Shown here one piece after another: positions 57,186 to 64,000 of a stretch of 64,000 nt of DNA. The translations under genes were made by a program, and so were the position numbers. Each line of letters begins with the position of its first letter. Position 1 is the stretch's first letter. The notes under the pieces are model-generated. The model was not told the origin of the DNA and made no database searches. It was given only the letters and a program-made list of their open reading frames with translations. The stretch is taken from NCBI GenBank assembly GCA_966211965.1, contig CBIHON010000018.1:36111-100110 (forward strand). The letters run 5' to 3'. This stretch comes from CBIHON01 sp966211965 (GTDB lineage Bacteria; Pseudomonadota; Gammaproteobacteria; Burkholderiales; Burkholderiaceae_D).

Positions 57186-57350
57186 GGTTCCCCCTCTCCC
57201 GCTTGCGGAAGAGGGGCAGGGGGAGAGGGCGAATGCAGGATGAAATCTTCCGGTCAATCGCTGTGAGCACGCTCACCGTAGGCGGCAGAAACAATATTGT
57301 TGCGGCCGCCCTTTCCCCCAACTCCTCTCCCTCCGGCGGGAGAGGGGGCC
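57186..57350. repeat. GC-rich palindromic element after cysE
   Basis: The left arm (57189-57229: CCCCTCTCCCGCTTGCGG..., then GGGGGAGAGGG) and the right arm (57311-57350, complementary in order) form a long imperfect inverted repeat. It lies in the 333-base gap after cysE, which otherwise holds only the promoter of the next gene. Confidence 0.6.
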
Positions 57351-57503
57351 CCAGGCATAACCGACACGTAAATGAAAGGAGGTTTCCAGGAGCATAGCTA
57401 CAACCAACCCAAGACCAGCAAGCGCAATAAACCGCAAGTATTCGCATCAAGGCTTCGTTGATTCATCAAACTATTTATTCATTAATCGAAGAAAGGTAAA
57501 ACT

Positions 57504-57998
57504 ATGAAACTACGTCTATCTGCATTTTTGGCATTGTCCGCATTGAGCAGCTTGTTGTACGTCGCACCCGCCAGCGCGCACGAACCGCGCGCCATCGGCG
57601 GCGGTGCTTTGCACGTCGCGGTCGGCTGGCGCAACGAGCCGGCTTTTACCGATTCGATCAACGCTCTGGACTTCATCGTCACCGACAATGTCGCCGTGAC
57701 GGCGATTCAACTGGCAGTCGATCTCCTTTACTTCAAGGGTGACTCCATCACCGATGTACAAGCCACGGTGCCGCTGACTGACACGCTGCGCCGCGACTTC
57801 AGCAATCCGAATCGCTTCAATATCTGGATGCGGCCTACGCGCGCCGGTGTCTATGGATTCAGCGTAAAAGGGACGGTTAACGGCGTGATGGTGAATGAAG
57901 TATTCGTTTGCGGCGCCGGCACCAAGGACCCCGGCGGCCATGCCTTCAATTGCGTCAGCGATCCGCAGGAAGTCCCGCACGGAAAAAACAGCAAGTAA
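57504..57998 (+). CDS. Exported hypothetical protein
   Basis: 164 aa. Signal peptide (about residues 1-26, ending SASAH), mature part beginning HEPRAIGG. Predicted beta-rich, with RPTRAGVYGFSVKGTVNG and two cysteines near the end. It resembles small periplasmic proteins with a YtkA-like immunoglobulin fold; no specific function is assigned. AGAAAGG before the ATG supports the start. A short stub of another exported gene follows. Confidence 0.65.
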   Translation: MKLRLSAFLALSALSSLLYVAPASAHEPRAIGGGALHVAVGWRNEPAFTDSINALDFIVTDNVAVTAIQLAVDLLYFKGDSITDVQATVPLTDTLRRDFSNPNRFNIWMRPTRAGVYGFSVKGTVNGVMVNEVFVCGAGTKDPGGHAFNCVSDPQEVPHGKNSK

Positions 57999-58116
57999 GT
58001 TTTTGCCTGCTTGTCGCCGGAAGACGTTCCGCCGGCGGGCAGCAGATGCTTTGAATCTCGGCCGGGCAAGCCATACATGCTCGACGCCTTCAAGCAATCT
58101 CGAAGGGGACGCTCAA

Positions 58117-58158
58117 ATGAATAGATTCACCGCTGTCTTGCTATTGATCTCGTTCTGA
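58117..58158 (+). pseudogene. Truncated gene stub (signal-peptide start only)
   Basis: AAGGGGACGCTCAA precedes an ATG that reads MNRFTAVLLLISF and then stops. This looks like the first 13 codons of an exported protein whose remainder was lost; the following bases run into the converging CSLREA gene. Confidence 0.45.
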
Positions 58159-58226
58159 ACAGGTTCTGAGGTATTTGACGCAACTCACCGTGTCGCCGAC
58201 GTTGAAGAGGTTGTGGTTCACCGATT

Positions 58227-60797
58227 TCAGTTCCTCCGCCTCTCCAATGCGCCAATGTCGGGCCGCAAGCCCTGGGGACGGCGCACGCCTCGCTGATCCG
58301 TCAACAGGCCAACGTTGGCCGCTGCATCGATGGCCGGGCTGTCATCCCTGGGCCGGTGGGTCTGCGTGGGCCCGCCATTGTCTGCGAGCGGATCGATACG
58401 TGCATCTGTGCCTGGCTTGTCGCCGCCGGCATTCAGCCCGCAGGATGTGTCGCCGGCGATGTTGTTGCCTCTGGAAGCCGGGGGCAGGCCGGCACATTCC
58501 GTGCGGGATGGATTGGCCAGGATCGTGTTCTGCAAAGAGAGTTCGGAGGTCGATCCGAATCGGTGCAGGCCGTTGCCGCCTGCCATTGCCTTGTTGGCAG
58601 CGATCGTGGCGTGCAACAGCGAAAGCGTTCCGCTGGTCGACACGCCGCCGCCGTTGGTGGCGGACGTGTTGCCGGAGATCGTCGAGTTTATGATCGAGCC
58701 GCTTGCAAACACGCCGCCGCCCTGGGCGTCTGCAGCATTGCCGGACACGGTGCTCTCCACCAGATTCAGGCCGGAGGCGCTGATGCCGCCGCCATTGGAG
58801 AACGCGCCCGCACCGGAAGCTTTGTTGCCGGAGATCGTGCTCTGGATCACGCTGACCGCTCCGCTCGCAAGCAGGCCGCCGCCGGCGCTACTGGCCTCGT
58901 TGCCGGTTATCCGGGTGCGGTTGATCGTGATCCGGCCGTCTGCGGCGATCCCGCCGCCGTCGCCCCCAAAGAAAGGCGCGCGGTTGTTGCGAACGAGCGA
59001 ATTACGAATGTCGAGCATTGAATCGAGGCCGCCCGCCTCGATACCGCCTCCCTTGAAGGAGGACTCATTGTTCTCGACGATCACATTGTCAAGAGTGAGT
59101 GCTCCCGATGTTATCCGCACACCGCCGCCACCCAGGTCAGCGCCGTTGCGGATGGTCAACTGACGGATGGTGGCCGTTGCTCCGGGCGCTACGTCAAAGA
59201 TCCTGCTGATGCCGCTGCCATCCAGAATCACCGTCGCCCGGTCGGCCCCCGCCACGATCACGCTGTCGAGCAAGTCCAAATCCCCGCCTGCAGCCGGATC
59301 GATGCCGTTCTCGTCGTCTGGCGGGACGGATAGTGCGTAGGTCCCTGCCGGAACGATGATCGTCTGGGTGCCGGGCAGCCGATTGGCCTCCTGGATGGCC
59401 GCACGCAGCGAGCAGGTGCCGCTCGCCGTCGCGCATGTGCCGTCGCCGGGCTTGGCGTCAACCTCGTCGGCCGTGCTGTTCACGGTGAGCTCGGTCGGGA
59501 CCACGACATCCCGTTCGAACGCACCCATGTCGCAACGTAACCGGGGCACGCCACGCTGGTCCGTGGCCTCGCAGGCATCGGCGGCAGGTCCGCCGGGCTG
59601 GAACGGGAATCCGGCGTCGATCGCCGGGCTGCCGGGGGCAAGCAGGTGTGTGCGGGTGGGGCCGCGGCCAAAGGCCAGTTCGCCAAGTCTCGGGTCCTGG
59701 CCGAGGATGAATGTTGCCGGTGTGGGAGGCTGCTCAATGGGAGGCAGTTCGCAACCGTTCGTGTCGCGGATCAGGTTATAGACACTGTCGCTGGTAAGCG
59801 CTCCGGCGCAGTCGTTGGGACCTCCACGACCGTCGTTGTCGGCGATGATGCTGTTCTTGATCACCGTGGTTGCCCCTGAAGACGACTGCAATCCGCCGCC
59901 CCGGTCGAAGCCCGGCGTGTTCCCTATCCCTTTGTTTCTCGTGATCGTCGTGTTGTTAAGGAACGCGAAGCCCCAGTTTCTGAGGCCCCCGGTGCCGGCG
60001 CCGGAAGAATGGGCGTTGTTTCCGCTGACCGTCGTGTTGCGGAGGTTGAGGACAGCGCCGACGGCGTTGTGGATACCGCCGGCCCGGTTCGAGTCGTTTC
60101 CGGTTCCGGGGCCGGGCGGCTGCCCACGGGCGGGCAAGTCTCCGCCGATGAGCGATTCGTGCACGAACAACGCGCCGTCATTCCAAATGCCTCCACCGAA
60201 GGCGCCTGTGGCCTGATTTCCGTCAATTGTGCTTCGCCGGATCGTCACTTGCGTGCCGGGCCCCACGTAAAGGCCGCCGCCGCCGGTAAATGCCCGGTTG
60301 TCGGTGATTCGCGCGTCGCTGATCTCGACCGTACCTGCATCGACAAAGATGCCGCCGCCTGCCTGCGGCTCGCCGCCGCCCCGAATCGTGATGCCTCGCA
60401 ACGCCACCGGGCCTGCGGCGATAAAGAAGACCTGGCCGTTTCTTTTCCCGTCGACAACCGTGCTCTCGACACCCCTGCCGACCAGTTCTATCGGCGAGCT
60501 GATTTCGAGCCGGCCGCCAAGCGAAATTGTCATTGCAGGGATGGTGATCGTGTCGCTGCCGCTGCCCGCCGGACACTCGCCAGGAGAGGAACCCGAAGCC
60601 GTGTCGGTGTTGGCCGCAGCGATCGCCTCTCGAAGCGAGCAGGACCCGTCGTCCGCCACCGTGTCCGAGTTGATCAGAACAGGAATTGTCGTGGCATGTG
60701 CCGGCAAGGCGATTCCCATCAGTACGAACGCGCCAAATACCAGGGTCAGGATCGCCGATACGGTATAAGTCTGAAAGATTGCTTTTGAGCCGATCAT
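58227..60797 (-). CDS. Large exported CSLREA/beta-helix protein
   Basis: 856 aa; AAGGAG lies 7 bases before the ATG. Signal peptide (about residues 1-36, ending PAHA), then two parallel modules, each starting with a CSLREA-type motif (CSLREAIAAAN, CSLRAAIQEAN) and continuing as a right-handed parallel beta-helix with many GGGI/GGGV turns. Each module ends in SPAIDA...RGV...G.LER (the choice-of-anchor pattern). It is a secreted or outer-surface protein of unknown ligand. No membrane anchor is visible, so export and attachment route are uncertain. Confidence 0.83.
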   Translation of the reverse strand: MIGSKAIFQTYTVSAILTLVFGAFVLMGIALPAHATTIPVLINSDTVADDGSCSLREAIAAANTDTASGSSPGECPAGSGSDTITIPAMTISLGGRLEISSPIELVGRGVESTVVDGKRNGQVFFIAAGPVALRGITIRGGGEPQAGGGIFVDAGTVEISDARITDNRAFTGGGGLYVGPGTQVTIRRSTIDGNQATGAFGGGIWNDGALFVHESLIGGDLPARGQPPGPGTGNDSNRAGGIHNAVGAVLNLRNTTVSGNNAHSSGAGTGGLRNWGFAFLNNTTITRNKGIGNTPGFDRGGGLQSSSGATTVIKNSIIADNDGRGGPNDCAGALTSDSVYNLIRDTNGCELPPIEQPPTPATFILGQDPRLGELAFGRGPTRTHLLAPGSPAIDAGFPFQPGGPAADACEATDQRGVPRLRCDMGAFERDVVVPTELTVNSTADEVDAKPGDGTCATASGTCSLRAAIQEANRLPGTQTIIVPAGTYALSVPPDDENGIDPAAGGDLDLLDSVIVAGADRATVILDGSGISRIFDVAPGATATIRQLTIRNGADLGGGGVRITSGALTLDNVIVENNESSFKGGGIEAGGLDSMLDIRNSLVRNNRAPFFGGDGGGIAADGRITINRTRITGNEASSAGGGLLASGAVSVIQSTISGNKASGAGAFSNGGGISASGLNLVESTVSGNAADAQGGGVFASGSIINSTISGNTSATNGGGVSTSGTLSLLHATIAANKAMAGGNGLHRFGSTSELSLQNTILANPSRTECAGLPPASRGNNIAGDTSCGLNAGGDKPGTDARIDPLADNGGPTQTHRPRDDSPAIDAAANVGLLTDQRGVRRPQGLRPDIGALERRRN

Positions 60798-60846
60798 TTC
60801 CGTGCTCCTTACTCATGGGGAAGTTGCCGCGCCCTTCAACGTAGAG

Positions 60847-61010
60847 CTAGTGTCCTGTTCCGTAAATTCGTTGCATAAAAGATGACGAGAATCGCGCCGA
60901 TACCGCGTCAAAAATGCGCGCAAGGCCTCGGCCTTGCTATGCTTTTTCCTCGTCTCGGCCCGATTTCGCCCCTTTTACTTTTGCAACGAATTTGCGGAAC
61001 AGAACACTAG
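60847..61010. repeat. Palindromic MITE-like element, family D
   Basis: 164 bp with 29-bp terminal inverted repeats matching at 27 positions (60847-60875 and 60982-61010), ending CTAG. It has no coding capacity and lies directly upstream of the CSLREA gene. Confidence 0.8.
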
Positions 61011-61114
61011 TGGCAGCCAGAATGGCGAGCCGTGTCCAGCATGGAGTTGGAATTTTTATAAACGTTCACCCCGCTGCGCGGTTTCAAAAAACGAGTGAAT
61101 TGCCGGAAAGCTGA

Positions 61115-61200
61115 TGTCCTGTTCCGCAAGTTCGTTGCAAAAATAAAAGGGGCGAAAGCGCGTCGGGACAAGGAAAAAAGCACGGCAAGGACGCGTGCAA
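61115..61200. repeat. Half copy of family D element
   Basis: TGTCCTGTTCCGCAAGTTCGTTGCA matches the outer end of the family D element, and the following bases to about 61200 match its right half in inverted orientation. The other end is absent. The rest of the 60798-61362 gap holds no gene. Confidence 0.65.
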
Positions 61201-61362
61201 CCCGCGTGGAAGTGGGACCTGGGTTCGCAGGTTTCGCGGATTGACACGGATTGAAATACGGCATGATGTCATCGGCGTCAATCTGGGGATACCGCCTGGG
61301 CCGCCATGCCTGGGTTGCTTCAAAAAACTGTTGCCTGCCGGCCTAACCGTTAAAATAGCGGG

Positions 61363-62709
61363 ATGCAGAACACATTAACGAATGCTCTCGAAGCGCCGCA
61401 GGACGAACAAGCCACCTCCCTACAAGCCTATTTCAACCCCGAAGTCTCCCCAGACGATCTGGAACAGGTTTACCGCCTGAAGCGCGCACAGCCCATGCTG
61501 CAGGCGTTTACGGCCTTGTTTCACGGCGGTTTCGACGGTGTGCTGGTGCGCTTGCTGGTGCTGGGCGAACTGGCGGCGGACGGCCAATCCGCGGCGCTGT
61601 CGCGCGCCGACATCAACGCCAGGCTCGGCTACCTGGCCCCGGATGCGCTGGAAACCGTGCTGGCGCGCCTGCGTTCGCACCAGTTGCTGGCCTGGGATGC
61701 AGCCCAGGGCGTCTACCGCGTCACCTCGGCCGCGCGCAATATCCTGGCCGCGCTGGAAGGCCTGCTGGGCCTGGGGCCGGGCGACGACGAGGCCGAAATG
61801 GGCTATGTGCTGTCGCAGGTCGCCGGCGCCCAAGCCGTCGGCGGCGTCACGGTCGAGCAATTGCAGCATTTGCTGGGCCGCCTGGTCGCCCTGACCGAAG
61901 AGTTCCGGGATGCGATCGCCTCCGGCTCGGAATTCCGCCTGCGCAGCGCCCAGGCCAAATGGCACCAGGCGTGCGACTGGGTCGAAAAAGGCTCGCAAAT
62001 CATTTACGCGATTACCACAGACGAACGCGCCGATGCCGCCACCCACCGCGCCGCACAGGCGATCGGCCGCGCCCAAAGCGCGCTGCTCAATATGCAAGGC
62101 ATGTTTTCGCGCGCGCTCAACCAGATCGAGCGCCAGCGCGTCCATCTCGGGCAATCCGGCTTGTCCACCACCGACATCAAGCTCTGGCTGTTGCAGCAGG
62201 ACGACCTGGCCTCGCTCGCGGTCGATGCGATCTCCATGCCGGTCACGCCGCTGTTCATCACGCCGTCCGAGATGGTCGACGTGGCGGAGACCGAACTGCT
62301 GGCCGACCGCGAGGCCGAAGCCGATTTCGGCCTGCCCGCCGGCGAAAATGCCGTGGTGTCGCAAACCGAGGCCAACACCATGCCGGTAGAACTGGGAAAT
62401 TGGCTGGACCGCCTGACATCGCTGGCTCAAGCCGACGACGCGACGGCCCCGATCGAGGCCACGCTGCTGCCCGCAAGTTTCGCCATTGCCTCCTACCGTG
62501 CCTCGCTGCTGCCGCTGCTGGGGGATGAGAGCGAATCCGCGCTGCAAGGCGGCACCGCCGAAATGGCGCGCCTGCCGCTGGCCTTCACTCCCAGCGACAA
62601 GATGAAGAAGCTGAAAGACCCGCATGTGGCCGCGATCTCGATCGCCACCCTCGAACAACAAACGCAACAGACACAAAAGACTCAACCGGACACAAAGCAT
62701 GAACGATGA
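61363..62709 (+). CDS. Kleisin-like subunit of an SMC complex (MksF/JetA-like)
   Basis: 448 aa. An N-terminal winged-helix-like region (about 20-125, with DGVLVRLLVLGEL and LETVLARLRSHQLLAWD) and a helical middle fit kleisins of MukBEF/MksBEF and Wadjet complexes. The gene overlaps a small second subunit by 11 bases, and an SMC ATPase follows: the layout mksF-mksE-mksB (jetA-jetB-jetC). The family assignment is by context and general shape, not by a strong motif. Confidence 0.6.
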   Translation: MQNTLTNALEAPQDEQATSLQAYFNPEVSPDDLEQVYRLKRAQPMLQAFTALFHGGFDGVLVRLLVLGELAADGQSAALSRADINARLGYLAPDALETVLARLRSHQLLAWDAAQGVYRVTSAARNILAALEGLLGLGPGDDEAEMGYVLSQVAGAQAVGGVTVEQLQHLLGRLVALTEEFRDAIASGSEFRLRSAQAKWHQACDWVEKGSQIIYAITTDERADAATHRAAQAIGRAQSALLNMQGMFSRALNQIERQRVHLGQSGLSTTDIKLWLLQQDDLASLAVDAISMPVTPLFITPSEMVDVAETELLADREAEADFGLPAGENAVVSQTEANTMPVELGNWLDRLTSLAQADDATAPIEATLLPASFAIASYRASLLPLLGDESESALQGGTAEMARLPLAFTPSDKMKKLKDPHVAAISIATLEQQTQQTQKTQPDTKHER

Positions 62710-63361
62710 CACGCAAATCCTGATCGCTCGGCTGTTGACGCACCAAACTCTCCCGCGCGACGACAAGCTCGTCAAGCGCGCGCTGTCGGATGAATTGTTC
62801 CGGGCCGAACTGGACAGCCGGCTGGCGGCCTGCGGCATCAAAATGCTCGACAACGTCTACGCCGATCACGTCACGCTGGCGCTGGCGCGCGAAGTCGAAC
62901 CGAAAATTTTCGGTGCCCGCGACGTCTGGCAAAACAATAATTTCGGCCTGGCCCGAGACGGCGTCGCGCTTCTGGTCGTGCTGTGGGCGCTCATCATTCT
63001 GCCCAAGCGCGAACGGCAGGAAGCGCACCAGAATTCCGACGAGGACCAGAACGACATGTTCGGCAAGGAGAAGCCCATGCCGCGCGCGGAAGACTCCTCC
63101 ATGGGCATTTCCTACAAGGCGCTGCTGGCCGACTTCGGCGACAAGCTCGGCAAAAAGACACGCATGGGCATGAACCTGGGGCAGCTCGCCAAGCTCGGCT
63201 TCGTCGAAATACGCGGCGACACCATCCTCGAAGGGCCGCTGCTGGATTTGATGATGGATACCGACATGCTGAAGGAACGCATCATCAACGGGGCATTGTC
63301 CGACGTGTTCAAGCGTCCTCCAAAGGAGGCGACCGTCATTCACATTGCGGAGCAGGGTTAA
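62699..63361 (+). CDS. Small SMC-complex subunit (MksE/JetB-like)
   Basis: 220 aa from the ATG at 62699, which overlaps the previous stop. A hydrophobic patch (VALLVVLWALIILPKRERQ, about residues 83-101) sits in the position expected for the dimer-forming winged-helix subunit. The acidic linker EDQNDMFGKEKP and the C-terminal winged-helix-like part with NLGQLAKLGFVEIRGDTI support this. It probably binds the kleisin and DNA. Confidence 0.58.
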   Translation: MNDDTQILIARLLTHQTLPRDDKLVKRALSDELFRAELDSRLAACGIKMLDNVYADHVTLALAREVEPKIFGARDVWQNNNFGLARDGVALLVVLWALIILPKRERQEAHQNSDEDQNDMFGKEKPMPRAEDSSMGISYKALLADFGDKLGKKTRMGMNLGQLAKLGFVEIRGDTILEGPLLDLMMDTDMLKERIINGALSDVFKRPPKEATVIHIAEQG

Positions 63362-63468
63362 ATGCAGCGTTCATGCGTAGCGTACGCCGCTCAAACGAAA
63401 TCGAAATAAGAAATCGGTACTTCGGCCTCAACAGCCTGTAAATTTCCACGCACAGAACAAGACCGCCC

Positions 63469-64000
63469 ATGTTTCATATCAAATCGCTCGAACTGGTCCA
63501 CTGGGACTACTGGCAACGCATCAAGAACATTCCGCTCGACGCCAAGATCATCACCATCGCAGGCCAGAACGGTTCCGGCAAAACCACCTTGCTCGATGCG
63601 CTGCGCACCCTGTTCGGACTGGACTGCTCGATGGGCCGCTCCTACAAGCATTACGCGCGCCACTCCGGCCAGCAGACCGCCTGGCTGCGCGCCGTGGTCG
63701 ACAACCGCAACGTCGGGCGGCAACTGTCGAACCGCCCGTTTCGTTCATCCGGTTTCTTCAGCGATGACGAAGTCACCCTGTTTTGCCAGATCCAGAAAAA
63801 CGGCGGTGACTGGAAGCGCCAATACCTGATGCGCCCTGGCGCGGTCGAGATCGAGGACGTGCAGGACGCTACCGACTGGCTGGGCCTGGACACCTACCGC
63901 AAGCGCCTGGCCAACGCAGGTCTGTCTACTGCAATGGCAAAAGTCCTGGCGCTGGAGCAGGGCGAAACCGACAAGCTGTGCGAATACGCGCCGCGCCAGT
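63469..64000 (+). CDS. SMC-like ATPase, N-terminal part (MksB/JetC-like), cut by window
   Basis: Starts MFHIKSLELVHWDYW and has a Walker A AGQNGSGKTTLLDALRTLFG near residue 31, typical of SMC/RecF/MukB-like ATPases that begin by describing a nucleotide-binding head. The frame is open to the last base (177 codons visible). It belongs to the kleisin and small-subunit genes upstream. Whether a fourth gene (JetD nuclease of Wadjet) follows cannot be seen. Confidence 0.78.
   Translation, partial: MFHIKSLELVHWDYWQRIKNIPLDAKIITIAGQNGSGKTTLLDALRTLFGLDCSMGRSYKHYARHSGQQTAWLRAVVDNRNVGRQLSNRPFRSSGFFSDDEVTLFCQIQKNGGDWKRQYLMRPGAVEIEDVQDATDWLGLDTYRKRLANAGLSTAMAKVLALEQGETDKLCEYAPRQ

Noticed and set aside
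58315..59163. Plus-strand frame opposite the CSLREA gene
   Set aside because: Antisense shadow; Pro/Ala-rich translation mirrors the Gly-rich repeats.
63361..63408. Small frame between the JetB-like and SMC-like genes
   Set aside because: Only 15 codons and no ribosome site; likely chance.

Overview
The window (about 60% G+C, dense bacterial coding) reads as a chromosome segment of a betaproteobacterium, most likely Burkholderiales and probably Oxalobacteraceae. The evidence is the housekeeping block ygfZ / mltG-tmk-holB-pilZ-tatD, the small DUF4936, DUF4124 and NRDE genes beside it, and the style of the GGDEF/EAL and DctBD-type regulators. The genus cannot be fixed from sequence alone.

Layout. 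1-3753: 3' part of a large FN3/kelch surface protein. 3753-4550: relics of a polyketide synthase (DH and KR pieces) ended by a palindromic repeat. 4551-9202: a GGDEF/EAL regulator and an MHS-type transporter. 9553-12522: a thiolase, two small genes, then a decayed TauE/SafE-ccoI locus behind a perfect FNR/ANR box. 12629-15697: a second GGDEF/EAL protein. 16154-20008: a lipid/acyl-metabolism-like run (SDR, hotdog thioesterase, MDR reductase, SDR) and a GNAT gene; its first promoter shares a 15-bp motif with the thiolase promoter. 20302-27522: core genes (NRDE, DUF4936, ygfZ, mltG, tmk, holB, pilZ, tatD) and an ankyrin protein. 27522-27910: three different palindromic elements lie end to end. 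28008-32184: a solute-binding protein facing a DctB/DctD-type two-component pair.

32563-57170: the main accessory region, a hybrid PKS-NRPS cluster. A FAAL-ACP-KS-AT-DH-KR-ACP synthase is followed by two one-module NRPSs. Both start with TubC-like docking domains and both have A domains that read as cysteine-specific. One ends in a thioesterase, the other in a thioester reductase. Two GMC flavoenzymes, an active type II thioesterase and a serine O-acetyltransferase (cysteine supply) follow. A thioesterase-like gene that has lost its nucleophile serine lies upstream. The expected product is a fatty-acyl-primed polyketide carrying a cysteine-derived thiazoline, released as acid and/or aldehyde. 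The exact compound is not recognisable from sequence, and no transporter, TonB receptor, MbtH or PPTase is seen in the window.

57504-60797: an exported protein, a gene stub and a large CSLREA beta-helix exported protein. 60847-61200: another palindromic element and a half copy. 61363-64000: kleisin-like, small winged-helix-like and SMC-like genes of a MksBEF/Wadjet-like complex, cut by the window edge.
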